From Streptomyces lincolnensis (GTDB lineage Bacteria; Actinomycetota; Actinomycetes; Streptomycetales; Streptomycetaceae), in assembly GCF_001685355.1 (NCBI RefSeq), contig NZ_CP016438.1, positions 9,052,001-9,116,000 on the forward strand: 64,000 bases of DNA, given 5' to 3'. This document shows, piece after piece, positions 49,850-59,208 of the stretch. The position numbers were made by a program, and so were the translations under genes. Under the pieces are notes generated by a model. The model was not told the origin of the DNA and did not search any database. It saw nothing but the letters and a program-made list of their open reading frames with translations. Within the stretch, counting starts at the first letter, position 1; every line of letters starts with the position of its first letter.

Positions 49850-52390
49850 GTGATCACCCCCACCCGCACGAGATCCCGTACCGCCTTGCTAGCAGCCGCA
49901 CTTGGAGTAGCCGCCATGGCAGCCACCCTCCCGGCGACGCAGTCCGCGGCAGCAGCCGTCGACCCGCAGCGCCTCACCGTCGACCTCGCCGCCTCCGAGG
50001 GCCCGGTGATGCTAGGCGCCAACGGCGCGCTGTACGGGCTCAGCGACGACGGCGTGCCCAGCGACGCCGCCCTGGAACCCCTGAAGATCACCAGCATCTC
50101 GCAGAAGCCGGAGGGCGGTGCCCAGCACCCCAACGGCGACGCGCTCACCGTCTCCAGGTCGTTCTTCAGGAACGGCGGCGGCGAGATCAACGTGATGATG
50201 CAGGACATCTACGCCAAGTGGCCCTACGAGGATCTCGGCATCGACGACTACCTCCCCAAGGTCGACAAGATCACCAAGGAGGTGTCGGCCGACCCGAACA
50301 GCGACCGCTTCGTCTACATCCCGTTCAACGAGCCCGACCAGATCTGGTACAAGCTCGACGTCTCGGACCAGGCGCAGTACGAGAAGAACCGCGACCGGTT
50401 CTTCAAGGACTGGAAGACGGTGTACCAGCGCATCCGCGCGATCGACCCCGACGCGAGGATCGCCGGCCCCAACGAAGCCGCCTACCACAACCGCCTGCTC
50501 AAGGACTTCCTCGCCTTCGCCAAGCGGGAGAACGTCCTGCCCCAGGTGATGACGTGGCACGAGCTGGGCTCCGGTTCCCTGCGGGACTTCCAGGCCCACT
50601 ACGACGACTACCGCGCCCTGGAGCGAGCGGCCGGCATAGCTCCGCTGAAGATCAACATCGATGAGTACGCCAACCGCCGCGACCTGTCCGTGCCGGGGCA
50701 ACTCGTGCAGTGGGTCTCGATGTTCGAGCGGAACAAGGTGTACGCCAACCAGGCCTACTGGGACGCCGCGGGCAACATGGACGGCAACGTCGTCCGCTCC
50801 AACATCCCCAACGGCGGCTGGTGGTTCTTCCGCTGGTACGCGGGCCTGACCGGCAACACCGTGAAGGTGACCCCGCCGCAGGCCAACACCATCGACACCC
50901 TCCAGGGACTCGCCTCCCTCGACACCGCCCGACGCCAGGCCCAGGTCCTGCTCGGCGGCTCCGCCGGTGACTCCGACGTCGTCGTGCGCAACGTCTCCCG
51001 GTCCGTCTTCGGCCGTACGGTCACCGCGACCGTCGCCGAGGCCGCCTGGTCCGGCTACGAGGGACAGCACGCGACGCCCCGCGTCCTGGCCCGTACGAAG
51101 GTGAAGGTCGCGGCCGACGGCACGGTCACCGTCCCGCTGCGCGGCCTGCACAAGATGTCGGCCTACCGGATCGTCCTCACCCCCGGCGGCACCGGCACCC
51201 CGACCGCCCCCTCCGTCCCCTGGTCGGCGTCGTACGAGGCCGAGGCCGCGGCCATCACCGGCGGTCAGGTCTACACCCAGGGCACGGTCAGCAACGCCAA
51301 CGGCTACGCGGCCTCCGGCACCAAGGACGTCGGCTCCCTCAACCAGGCCTCCAGCAAGGTCGACTTCACGGTGACGGTGCCCGAGAACGGCACCTACGAC
51401 CTGGCGATCCTCTACGGCAACCAGTCCGGCGCCCCCGCCACCCAGAAGCTGTCGCTCGACGGCGGCACCCCGGTCACGGTGACCTATCCCTCCACGGAGA
51501 ACTGGACCTACCGCGCCAAGAAGGACGTCACCGTGGAACTGTCCGCGGGCACCCACGTCCTGAGCCTCGCCAAGGGGGCCGCCGAGGTCACGCTCGACCG
51601 TGTCGACCTGACCCGCAACACCGGTGCGCCGACCGCGAGGTACGAGGCCACGCTGGCGGACATCAGCGGCAGGCCGTCGTACGACTACACCTCCTCGGCC
51701 GGACTGGGCACGGGCGCGCTCGTCCTGCGCCGGGGTGACAAGGCGGTCTTCGACGTCTACGCCCCGCGCGACGGCTACTACACGGTGGTGCCCCGGGCGT
51801 CGGCGGCCGTGACGCTGGCCCTGCACGGGGAGAAGGTGGCGGCCGCTCCGGAGCGGCCGCTGCGGCTGTACCTGGTGGCGGGCAACAACCGCGTCGCGGT
51901 GACCGGCGGACACGCCGCCGTCCGTTCCCTCGACGTCTCGGGCGACGGCTCCACCGCGGGCACGCTGTCCTACGAGGCCGCCTCCGCCACCCTCGCGGGC
52001 GGCGCGAAGCTCGTCGAATCCGCCCACGCCTCGGGCGGCTCCTACATCGGCTCACTCGGCAACAGCCCCGACAGCACCGCCGAGTTCACGGTCGACGCGC
52101 CCCGCTCCGGACGCTATGTGCTGGTCGTGCACTACGCGCACAACGACCGGCGCGACAACGGCCACTCCTACAACACCGACATCATGTCCCGGACGGCGGA
52201 CATCACGGTGGGCGCCTCGGCACCCCGGACGGTCACCTTCAAGAACACCTGGAGCGCCGACGACTACTGGACGGTGGGCGTGCCCGTCGACCTGGAGAAG
52301 GGCGCCAACCGGGTGACCTTCGGCAACCCGGGCGCGTGGGCGCCGGACATCGACCGCATCGAACTGGGTCGGGTCCTGGGCCGGTCGTAG
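49850..52390 (+). CDS. Secreted clan GH-A glycoside hydrolase with carbohydrate-binding modules
   Basis: 846 residues. Signal peptide with an AQSAAAA-type cleavage region (about 1-36). The catalytic barrel (about 40-380) resembles GH39-like clan A enzymes: acid/base in YIPFNEP (Glu161) and candidate nucleophile in INIDEYAN (Glu272). A short beta domain follows, then a CBM35/CBM6-like module (SYEAEAAAITGG ... ENGTYDLAILYGN ... VTLDRVDL, about 465-595) and a second module near the C-terminus (about 710-845). Substrate unknown; with GH36 and the importer it suggests a galactose-containing plant or microbial glycan. GTG 49850 follows a GGAGG site. Confidence 0.8.
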   Translation: MITPTRTRSRTALLAAALGVAAMAATLPATQSAAAAVDPQRLTVDLAASEGPVMLGANGALYGLSDDGVPSDAALEPLKITSISQKPEGGAQHPNGDALTVSRSFFRNGGGEINVMMQDIYAKWPYEDLGIDDYLPKVDKITKEVSADPNSDRFVYIPFNEPDQIWYKLDVSDQAQYEKNRDRFFKDWKTVYQRIRAIDPDARIAGPNEAAYHNRLLKDFLAFAKRENVLPQVMTWHELGSGSLRDFQAHYDDYRALERAAGIAPLKINIDEYANRRDLSVPGQLVQWVSMFERNKVYANQAYWDAAGNMDGNVVRSNIPNGGWWFFRWYAGLTGNTVKVTPPQANTIDTLQGLASLDTARRQAQVLLGGSAGDSDVVVRNVSRSVFGRTVTATVAEAAWSGYEGQHATPRVLARTKVKVAADGTVTVPLRGLHKMSAYRIVLTPGGTGTPTAPSVPWSASYEAEAAAITGGQVYTQGTVSNANGYAASGTKDVGSLNQASSKVDFTVTVPENGTYDLAILYGNQSGAPATQKLSLDGGTPVTVTYPSTENWTYRAKKDVTVELSAGTHVLSLAKGAAEVTLDRVDLTRNTGAPTARYEATLADISGRPSYDYTSSAGLGTGALVLRRGDKAVFDVYAPRDGYYTVVPRASAAVTLALHGEKVAAAPERPLRLYLVAGNNRVAVTGGHAAVRSLDVSGDGSTAGTLSYEAASATLAGGAKLVESAHASGGSYIGSLGNSPDSTAEFTVDAPRSGRYVLVVHYAHNDRRDNGHSYNTDIMSRTADITVGASAPRTVTFKNTWSADDYWTVGVPVDLEKGANRVTFGNPGAWAPDIDRIELGRVLGRS

Positions 52391-52408
52391 AACAGCGGAC
52401 CACCTGCA

Positions 52409-52439
52409 GAACGGCGGCGGTGAACAGCCGCCGCCGTTC
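52409..52439 (+). terminator. Hairpin terminator after the glycosidase operon
   Basis: GAACGGCGGCGG (52409-52420) and its complement (52428-52439), seven-base loop. Confidence 0.85.
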
Positions 52440-52504
52440 ACCCGTACACCTTGCCGAAGCCCCGCAGACCGGGGGAGAAGACCGGACCGGATACGGAGAG
52501 GCAC

Positions 52505-52993
52505 GTGCCACACCAGCCGCAGCGAACAGGCGTCGGCCGTCGGAGGCGGGGCATCGCACTCGCCGCAAGCCTGGGAGTGCTCGCCCTGGCCACGGCGTGC
52601 GGCGGTGGCGGCGACGAGGGCAAGGCGTCGGTGAACACCAAGCCGACAAGCGTGTCCTCGGCCCCCGCGGCCGGGGTCGTGGCCCCGGCGAAGGTGGAGG
52701 TCATCGCCGGCCTGATCGGCTGCACGGCCTCGATCCGCATCGACGCGGACGAACTGCGCGAGGGTGTGTGCCAGAAGGGGAAGGACGGCTACCGCATCAC
52801 CACGTTCCCCGAGGAGAAGTACAAGGAGACCTGGCTGGAGTCCGCCAGCGTCTACGGAGGGAAGTACCTCGTCGGCATGCGCTGGGTCGTCAGCGCGAAA
52901 CCGGAACTGCTGGAACCCCTGCGCCCCAGGATCGGCGGGACGGTCCGCGAACTCCGGGGGATCGGCCCGAGCGCGGCGCCGAGCCCGTCGTAG
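52505..52993 (+). CDS. Small secreted lipoprotein of unknown function
   Basis: 162 residues. An RRRR-containing N-terminus, hydrophobic core and lipobox LATAC (Cys about 32) mark a lipoprotein. The mature part has two more cysteines (LIGCTASIR and EGVCQKG) that could form a disulfide, and a compact alpha/beta-like region ending at VREL. I do not recognise the family. GTG 52505 has a GGAGAGG site. It is convergent with the GntR gene and is not part of the glycosidase operon. Confidence 0.75.
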   Translation: MPHQPQRTGVGRRRRGIALAASLGVLALATACGGGGDEGKASVNTKPTSVSSAPAAGVVAPAKVEVIAGLIGCTASIRIDADELREGVCQKGKDGYRITTFPEEKYKETWLESASVYGGKYLVGMRWVVSAKPELLEPLRPRIGGTVRELRGIGPSAAPSPS

Positions 52994-53011
52994 CCCTGGC
53001 GTCGTGACGGC

Positions 53012-53749
53012 TCAGGGACGATCCGCGTTCAGGGCCATCCGGGTCAGGGAGCTGCGGGCGTGTTCCCGCACCTCGGCCGGAGACGCGCCGAGGTGGGAGT
53101 GCAGTGCCCGATGGGCCGCTTCGGGGCGGTCGTCGCGGAGGAGTTCCAGGATCCCGATGTGCTCGGAGACGGCAGTCTCCACCTCGTCGGGGGTGAGGAA
53201 GTCATGTCTTCGGACCTGACGGACGCGCCGGGCGGCCGTCGACAGCGCTTCGGTGAGCGCCGGGTTGCCGCAGGCGCGGGAGAGTTCGGTGTGGAACCGC
53301 TCGTCCTCGACGAGGAAGCCCGGACCGGGCTCCGGCGGCTGGTCGCGCAGCGCGTACCAGCGGTCCAGTTCGGCGGCGACGATCGCGGGATCGTGCCGTA
53401 GCGAGGGATCCTCGGCGGCCCGCGCGATGCCGCGCAGTTCCAGGGTGTTGCGGAGTTCGTAGAAGTCCCCGAGCTGGGCGAGGCTCGGGACGGCGACGAA
53501 GAAGCCGCCGTCCGCGCGCTCGATCAGGCCGTCCGACAGCAGCCGCGCGAGCGCCTCGCGCACCGGGGTGCGCGAGACACCGAAACGGGCGGCCAGGCGC
53601 AGTTCGGCGAGCCGGTCGCGTGGACCGAACGCCCCGTCGAGCACCGCGGAACGCAGCTGCGCGTAGACCGTCTCACGCAGAGAGGGCGAAGCCGGGACCG
53701 CCTGTGCGTCGGCGGTCGTGGCCCGCCCTGGATACAGCACCGAATCCAT
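53012..53749 (-). CDS. GntR-family regulator, FCD subfamily
   Basis: 245 residues. Winged helix (ETVYAQLRSAVLDGAFGPRDRLAELRLAARFGVSRTPVREALARLLSDGLIE, about 27-78) and an FCD domain whose metal-binding residues are suggested by ERFHTELSRACGN and SEHIGILELL / HSHLG. FCD regulators bind small carboxylates or related metabolites. A TAGCCT element eight bases before ATG 53749 implies a leaderless mRNA. It is divergent from the amide-binding-like gene at 53934 and may control it and the urea transport genes. Confidence 0.9.
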   Translation of the reverse strand: MDSVLYPGRATTADAQAVPASPSLRETVYAQLRSAVLDGAFGPRDRLAELRLAARFGVSRTPVREALARLLSDGLIERADGGFFVAVPSLAQLGDFYELRNTLELRGIARAAEDPSLRHDPAIVAAELDRWYALRDQPPEPGPGFLVEDERFHTELSRACGNPALTEALSTAARRVRQVRRHDFLTPDEVETAVSEHIGILELLRDDRPEAAHRALHSHLGASPAEVREHARSSLTRMALNADRP

Positions 53750-53933
53750 GGGCGCACAGGCTAGGAACCCGGTGTTTCCATGAAGTCCTCCGGGGGTGAA
53801 CGCCGTATTGCGAAGCCGCCTCGTCCCGCAGTACCTCGGCCGGCACCCCGCCGTGCCTACGAACATGCCTACGAATCGGTCTCGATCTCGGACGCGGCTT
53901 GGGCGGCCGGGACGGTCCGGCAATCATGAGCCC

Positions 53934-55052
53934 ATGCACCGGCCGCAGCTCCGCCTCTCCACCCCCGAGTGGTTCACGGCCGACGATTCGACCCTGAACG
54001 TCGCGCTCGTGTACCCGATGCAGGGGCCTGCCGGGATCTTCGGGCCCACCTGCGAGGCGTGCGCGCGGCTGGCCGCCGAGGAGATCAACAAGGCCGGGGG
54101 AGTCCTGGGCAAGGAGCTGCGGCTGCTGGAGGTCGACGGCGGCGGCGACCCCGAGCAGGTCGCCCAGGACGTCGAGGCCCTGGTGGCGGCAGGCGTCGTG
54201 CAGGGTGTCACCGGCTGGCACATCTCCTCGGTCCGGCAGGCCCTGGCCCCGCGGATCGCCCACCGGGTGCCGTATGTGTACACGGCGCTGTACGAGGGCG
54301 GCGAGCACACCGAGGGCGTCTTCATGACCAGCGAGACACCTTCCTGGCAGCTGCTGCCGGCCATGCGGCTGCTGTCGCAGGCCCGGGGTGTGCGCCGCTG
54401 GTTCGTCGTCGGGAACAACTACGTCTGGCCCCGGCGCACCGCCCGGGCCGCCCGCCGCTACGCGCGCGACTGCCGGGGCGTGGTCTGCGGCGAGGCGTAC
54501 CTGCCGCTGGGCGCCGAGGACTTCCACGACGTGCTGCGGCGCATCGAGCGGACGGACGCGGACGCCGTGCTGATGCTGCTGGTGGGCAGCGACGCGGTCC
54601 GCTTCAACCGGGCGTTCGCCGCCTTTGGGCTCGACCGGCGCAGCCTGCGACTGAGCACCCTGATGGACGAGAACATGCTGCTGGGCAGCGGCCCCGAGGC
54701 CACCGTCGACCTGTACAGCACGGCCGGGTACTTCGCCTCACTGGCGGACCAGAACACCATGGACTTCCACGGCCAGTACGCGGGCCGTTTCGGGACGGAC
54801 GCTCCCACCCCGGGTAGCCTGGGCGAGTCCTGCTACGAGGGAGTGCTGCTGCTCGCGGCGCTCATCGAACGCGCCCGCACGCTGGACGTCCTCGCCATCG
54901 GCGCGGCCGCCGGAAGCGTGTCGTACGAGGGGCCGCGCGGCCTGCTGGGCCTGGACGGCCGGCATGTCCGCCAGCGCATCTACCTGGCGCGGGCGGACGG
55001 GCTCGACTTCACCGTGCTCGCCCAACTGGACGCTCCGCACGACCTGTTGTGA
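53934..55052 (+). CDS. AmiC/UrtA-like amide or urea binding protein without signal peptide
   Basis: 372 residues, type I binding-protein fold closely resembling urea/short-chain amide binding proteins: LNVALVYPMQGPAGIFGPTCEACARLAAEEINKAGG, VTGWHISSVRQ and VYTALYEGGEHTEG. The N-terminus (MHRPQLRLSTPEWFTADDS) has no signal sequence or lipobox, so it should be cytosolic, like the amide sensor AmiC. It stands between a divergent GntR gene and the urtABCDE operon, so it may sense urea or amides for that locus (inference). The start is supported by leaderless-like spacing. Confidence 0.8.
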   Translation: MHRPQLRLSTPEWFTADDSTLNVALVYPMQGPAGIFGPTCEACARLAAEEINKAGGVLGKELRLLEVDGGGDPEQVAQDVEALVAAGVVQGVTGWHISSVRQALAPRIAHRVPYVYTALYEGGEHTEGVFMTSETPSWQLLPAMRLLSQARGVRRWFVVGNNYVWPRRTARAARRYARDCRGVVCGEAYLPLGAEDFHDVLRRIERTDADAVLMLLVGSDAVRFNRAFAAFGLDRRSLRLSTLMDENMLLGSGPEATVDLYSTAGYFASLADQNTMDFHGQYAGRFGTDAPTPGSLGESCYEGVLLLAALIERARTLDVLAIGAAAGSVSYEGPRGLLGLDGRHVRQRIYLARADGLDFTVLAQLDAPHDLL

Positions 55053-55500
55053 CACCACCCCGGCCGGTCGCGGTCCCGCCCTCCAGTGCGTCGGCCAGCC
55101 GGTCCAGCAGCAGACCCAGCCGCTCCCCGTCCATCTGGGCGAGGAGAGGCTCCAACTCCGCCCAGTCGGAGCGCACTTCGCGGGTCAGCAACTGCCAGCG
55201 CTGAAGACCCCTCGGGGTGAGATGGGCCAGGACGCGGCGCCGGTCGACGGGGTCGACCCGGCGGAAGACGAGGTTCTGGTCGACGAGTTGGTCGATCAGC
55301 TTGGTCAGGGTCGGCGCCGGCAGGAAGGCGTGGTCGGCCAGGGCCGACATGTGGTGTCCCTGGCCGTCGGAGAGCAGGTCCAGCACCCGCCACGCCTCGA
55401 CGGAGCAGTCGAACTCCTCAAGGACGGACTGAAGTCGGCGTACGGACAGCCGCTCGGCCCGTGTCAGCAGCTGGAGCAGATCCTGGGGCCGCCTCGCCAT
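55009..55500 (-). CDS. MarR-family transcriptional regulator
   Basis: 163 residues. Winged-helix core ([68 protein letters not shown]) with the DRR wing. ATG 55500 has GAGGAG four bases upstream. The last 44 bp overlap the end of the convergent binding-protein gene. It diverges from urtA with a 358-bp gap that holds a candidate operator near its own start, so it may regulate urea uptake. Confidence 0.9.
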   Translation of the reverse strand: MARRPQDLLQLLTRAERLSVRRLQSVLEEFDCSVEAWRVLDLLSDGQGHHMSALADHAFLPAPTLTKLIDQLVDQNLVFRRVDPVDRRRVLAHLTPRGLQRWQLLTREVRSDWAELEPLLAQMDGERLGLLLDRLADALEGGTATGRGGVTTGRAERPVGRAR

Positions 55501-55531
55501 CGCACTCCTCAGCTCGCGTCCGCGCCTTGGT

Positions 55532-55550
55532 GGATCAGTAAAACAGATCC
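55532..55550. promoter_or_regulatory. Candidate MarR operator
   Basis: GGATCAGTAAAACAGATCC, inverted repeat GGATC/GATCC, 32 bp before the marR start codon. Confidence 0.4.
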
Positions 55551-55639
55551 TTTCCCCAGGAAGCAATGAAGATGCCCTGGCGGCAGGCCCGCGACAGCGT
55601 TTCACCTGCGACGGCCCACTCTCCTCGGCCGAAATAAAT

Positions 55640-55677
55640 ACTTCCGCTGGAAACTGTTCTTCAATTGCGCCGAAACG
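55640..55677 (+). promoter_or_regulatory. Candidate GlnR nitrogen-control site upstream of urtA
   Basis: Two exact GAAAC elements (55651-55655 and 55673-55677) are exactly 22 bp apart, the spacing in the GlnR consensus gTnAC-n6-GaAAC-n6-gTnAC-n6-GaAAC. The two gTnAC halves are poorly matched (TACTT, TCAAT), so this is a partial match. Confidence 0.45.
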
Positions 55678-55858
55678 CAGGGGAAACAGTTCCCTCGCAG
55701 GCTGTGGACGCACTTCAGCACCAGCCCGGACGCCACCCCGGAACGGCTGGAATCCGTGCGACACCGCCGCCGTTCCTGAAGCGCGTCCCCTCTTCTTCGC
55801 TCCCTCCCGAGTCTTCCGCTCTTCTTCACATCGCCCTTTGTGGGCAAGGAGGTTCCGC

Positions 55859-57112
55859 ATGTCCGGGCTCAGTATCAGCAGACGTGGTCTTCTCGCGGGC
55901 GCATCGGCCCTCGGGGCGGGCGCGGCGCTCACCGCGTGCGGCGCCAAGACCGGCAGCACCGAGGCGTCCGGCTCCGGCGCCAAGGCCGACACCTCCGGCG
56001 ACACCGTCAAGGTCGGCCTGCTGAACTCGCTCTCGGGCACGATGGCCATCAGCGAGGTGACCGTCCACAACGCGCTGCTGCTCGCGGTCAAGGAGATCAA
56101 CGCCGCCGGCGGCGTCCTGGGTAAGAAGCTCAAGCCGATCAGCCAGGACGGCGCCTCCGACTGGCCGACCTTCGCCGAGAAGGCCGAGGCCCTGATCACC
56201 GACGACAAGGTCGTGGCCACCTTCGGCTGCTGGACCTCGGCCAGCCGCAAGGCCGTCAAGCCCGTCTTCGAGCGCTACAAGTCGCTGCTGTTCTACCCGG
56301 TGCAGTACGAGGGCCTGGAGCAGTCGCCGTACATCTTCTACATCGGCGCCACCACCAACCAGCAGATCGTGCCCGCCCTGGACTACCTGAAGAAGCAGGG
56401 GCTGACGCGGCTGTACCTGGTGGGCAGCGACTACGTCTTCCCGCGCACCGCCAACAAGATCATCAAGGCGTACGCGAAGGCCAAGGGCATGACGGTGGTC
56501 GGCGAGGACTACGCGCCGCTGGGCTCCACGGAGTTCAGCACCATCGTCAACAAGGTCAAGGACGCCGGCGCGGACGCCGTGTTCAACACCCTCAACGGCG
56601 ACAGCAACGTGGCCTTCTTCAAGGAGTACAAGTCCGCCGGGCTCACCGCCAAGAGCCTGCCGGTGCTGTCGGTGTCCATCGCCGAGGAGGAGGTCAAGAG
56701 CATCGGAACGCAGTACCTGGAAGGCCAGTTGACCGCCTGGAACTACTACGAGACCACCCCGGGCGCGGCCAACACGACGTTCGTGAAGGCCTACCAGGCC
56801 GCCTACGGCAAGGACAAGCCGACCAGCGACCCGATGGAGGCGGCCTACATCTCCGTGTACCTCTGGAAGGACATGGTCGAGAAGGCCGGCTCGTTCGACG
56901 TCGCCAAGGTCAAGGCGGCCTCCGGCGGCATCGAACTCGACGCCCCCGAGGGCAGGGTGACCGTCGACGGCGCCACCCAGCACGTCTACAAGACGGCCCG
57001 CATCGGCAAGGTCGGCGCGGACGGCCTCATCGAGGAGGTCTGGAACTCGGGCAAGCCGATCAAGCCGGACCCGTACCTGAAGGGCTACTCCTGGGCCTCC
57101 GGCCTCTCCTGA
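55859..57112 (+). CDS. urtA: Urea ABC transporter substrate-binding lipoprotein
   Basis: 417 residues. The N-terminus [27 protein letters not shown] has a twin-arginine SRRGLL motif and a lipobox, so a Tat-exported lipoprotein. The mature protein is the urea-binding type: [58 protein letters not shown] and SIAEEEV are characteristic of UrtA. AAGGAGG, six bases before ATG 55859, is a near-perfect ribosome site. First gene of urtABCDE; a hairpin after it probably lets it be made in excess of the membrane parts. Confidence 0.95.
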   Translation: MSGLSISRRGLLAGASALGAGAALTACGAKTGSTEASGSGAKADTSGDTVKVGLLNSLSGTMAISEVTVHNALLLAVKEINAAGGVLGKKLKPISQDGASDWPTFAEKAEALITDDKVVATFGCWTSASRKAVKPVFERYKSLLFYPVQYEGLEQSPYIFYIGATTNQQIVPALDYLKKQGLTRLYLVGSDYVFPRTANKIIKAYAKAKGMTVVGEDYAPLGSTEFSTIVNKVKDAGADAVFNTLNGDSNVAFFKEYKSAGLTAKSLPVLSVSIAEEEVKSIGTQYLEGQLTAWNYYETTPGAANTTFVKAYQAAYGKDKPTSDPMEAAYISVYLWKDMVEKAGSFDVAKVKAASGGIELDAPEGRVTVDGATQHVYKTARIGKVGADGLIEEVWNSGKPIKPDPYLKGYSWASGLS

Positions 57113-57125
57113 GCGTCCCCGGCAC

Positions 57126-57156
57126 GGGACTCGGCCTCACCAGGAGGCCGGGTCCC
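57126..57156 (+). promoter_or_regulatory. Intercistronic hairpin between urtA and urtB
   Basis: GGGACTCGGCCT (57126-57137) pairs with AGGCCGGGTCCC (57145-57156) with one mismatch. It probably stabilises urtA mRNA or partly terminates transcription. Confidence 0.6.
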
Positions 57157-57202
57157 GCCCCTGGCAGGCCCCGCACCCCCGTCCCCGACCCGGAGCCGCT
57201 TC

Positions 57203-58090
57203 ATGACGGTCGTCCTCAACCAGTCGTTCACCGGCATCAGCATCGGTGCCGTCCTTCTGCTCATCGCGCTCGGCCTGACCCTGACCTTCGGGCAGATGGG
57301 CGTGATCAACATGGCGCACGGCGAGTTCATCATGGCCGGCGCCTACACCACGTACGTGCTCCAGAAGTCCATCAGCGGCGCCGGCCTGTCCCTGCTGGTC
57401 GCCCTGCCCGTGGCCTTCCTGGTGGCCGGAGCCATGGGCGCGCTGCTCGAATGGCTCCTCATCCGGCGCCTGTACACCCGCCCCCTGGACACCCTGCTGG
57501 TCACCTGGGGTGTCTCGCTGATGCTCCAGCAGCTCGCCCGTGACATCTTCGGCGCCCCGAACGTGCAGACCGCCGCGCCCGACCTGCTCACCGAGAACAT
57601 CCCCGTCGGCGGCGCCATCACCCTCGCCAACAACCGGCTGTTCATCCTCGGCCTCGCCCTGCTGTGCGTGCTCGGCCTGACGATCGTCCTGCGGCTGACT
57701 CCGCTCGGCCGCCGGATCCGGGCCGTCGTGCAGAACCGCGACCTCGCCGAGGTGTCCGGCATCGCCACCGGCCGCGTCGACCGGATGACGTTCTTCATCG
57801 GCTCGGGTCTGGCGGGCGTCGCCGGTGTCGCGCTCACCCTCGTCGGCCCGATCGGCCCGACCATGGGCACCAACTACATCGTCGACGCCTTCCTCGTGGT
57901 GGTAGTCGGCGGCATCGGCCAGCTCAAGGGAAGCGTGATCACGGCCTTCGTGCTCGGCGTGCTCCAGTCGGTGCTGGAGTACTCCACGACGGTCAGCGTC
58001 GCCAAGGTCGTCGTGCTCGTCGCGATCGTCGCCTTCCTCCAGTGGCGACCCCAGGGACTGTACACACTGCGCACCCGGAGTCTGGCATGA
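57203..58090 (+). CDS. urtB: Urea ABC transporter permease UrtB
   Basis: 295 residues, LivH-type permease with about eight hydrophobic segments. Key family stretches: ALGLTLTFGQMGVINMAHGEFIMAGAYTTYV, TWGVSLMLQQLARDIFGAPNV (typical of UrtB), and MGTNYIVDAFLVVVVGGIGQLKGSV. It forms the inner-membrane channel with UrtC. The stop overlaps the urtC start (ATGA). Confidence 0.94.
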   Translation: MTVVLNQSFTGISIGAVLLLIALGLTLTFGQMGVINMAHGEFIMAGAYTTYVLQKSISGAGLSLLVALPVAFLVAGAMGALLEWLLIRRLYTRPLDTLLVTWGVSLMLQQLARDIFGAPNVQTAAPDLLTENIPVGGAITLANNRLFILGLALLCVLGLTIVLRLTPLGRRIRAVVQNRDLAEVSGIATGRVDRMTFFIGSGLAGVAGVALTLVGPIGPTMGTNYIVDAFLVVVVGGIGQLKGSVITAFVLGVLQSVLEYSTTVSVAKVVVLVAIVAFLQWRPQGLYTLRTRSLA

Positions 58091-59208
58091 CGACTACGAC
58101 CACCCCGACCACCACCGTCTCCCCGCCGCCGGTGTCCCCACGGGAACGCTTCAAGGTGCCGGGCGCCTTCCTGCTCGGCGCCATCCTGCTCGTCGGTGTC
58201 GCCCCGCTCGTCCTCTCGGACTTCCGGCTCAACCTTCTGGCCAAATACCTGTGTTACGCGATCGTGGCCGTCGGCGTGAGCCTCGCCTGGGGCCGCGGCG
58301 GACTCCTGGTCCTCGGCCAGGGCGTCTTCTTCGGCCTCGGCGGCTACGCCATGGCCATGCACCTCAAGCTCGCCGACGCCGCCGCCACAGGCCAGACCCT
58401 GCCCGACTTCATGCAGCTCTACGGCACCGGCGACGCGCTCCCCTGGTGGTGGCAGCCGTTCGCCAACCCGTTGTTCGCGCTCGCCATGACCGTGCTGCTG
58501 CCGATGGCGGTCGCCGCGCTGCTCGGCTTCCTCGTCTTTCGCCGCCGGGTCAAGGGCGCCTACTTCGCCATCCTCAGCCAGGCCCTCGCCGCCGCCCTGT
58601 CCATCTGGCTGATCGGCCAACAGGCGACGACCGGAGGCACCAACGGCCTGACCGGCATGCAGGGCTTCTTCGGCTACGACCTGAGCGACCCGGTGAACCA
58701 GCGGATGGTGTACTTCGTCATCGCCGCCGTACTGCTCCTGCTGATGGCGGCCGCCCGCCAGCTGTTCGTCAGCCGCTACGGCGAACTCCTCGTCGCCGTA
58801 CGGGACTCCGAGGAACGGGTGCGCTTCCTCGGCTACAACCCGGCCAACGTCAAGCTCGTGGCCTACGTCGTCGCGGCCGGCATGGCGGGCCTGGCCGGGG
58901 CGCTGTTCGTCCCGGCCGTGGGCATCATCTCCCCGGCCCTGATCGGGATCGTGCCGTCCATCGGCTTCGTCATCGGCGCCGCGGTCGGCGGACGGGCCTC
59001 GCTGGTGGGCGCGGTCCTCGGCGCGATCGCCGTCGCCTGGGCGCAGAGCACGCTCTCCGACGCCTTCCCCGCCGCGTGGACCTATCTCCAGGGGCTGCTG
59101 TTCGTCCTGGCGGTCGGCTTCCTGCCGGGCGGCCTCGCGTCCCTCGGTGTCGTCCTGCGCAGGCGACGCCCCCGCATCCGTACCACCCCGACAGGAGAGA
59201 CGGCATGA
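58087..59208 (+). CDS. urtC: Urea ABC transporter permease UrtC
   Basis: 373 residues, LivM-type permease. A Thr/Pro-rich hydrophilic N-terminus (about 1-25) precedes about nine membrane segments; motifs include CYAIVAVGVSLAWGRGGLLVLGQGVFFGLGGYAMAMHLKL and GGTNGLTGMQGFFGYDL, both characteristic of UrtC. The coupling region is RYGELLVAVRDSEERVRFLGYN. Start and stop overlap neighbouring genes by four bases. Confidence 0.94.
   Translation: MTTTTTPTTTVSPPPVSPRERFKVPGAFLLGAILLVGVAPLVLSDFRLNLLAKYLCYAIVAVGVSLAWGRGGLLVLGQGVFFGLGGYAMAMHLKLADAAATGQTLPDFMQLYGTGDALPWWWQPFANPLFALAMTVLLPMAVAALLGFLVFRRRVKGAYFAILSQALAAALSIWLIGQQATTGGTNGLTGMQGFFGYDLSDPVNQRMVYFVIAAVLLLLMAAARQLFVSRYGELLVAVRDSEERVRFLGYNPANVKLVAYVVAAGMAGLAGALFVPAVGIISPALIGIVPSIGFVIGAAVGGRASLVGAVLGAIAVAWAQSTLSDAFPAAWTYLQGLLFVLAVGFLPGGLASLGVVLRRRRPRIRTTPTGETA

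Larger units (their letters stand above)
55501..55858. promoter_or_regulatory. Divergent marR-urtA control region
   Basis: 358 bp without a gene. It contains an operator-like repeat GGATC-N9-GATCC (55532-55550) near the marR start, a GlnR-like site (55640-55677) and a third GAAAC at 55683-55687. The long leader before urtA is pyrimidine-rich at its 3' end (about 55785-55850). Confidence 0.6.
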
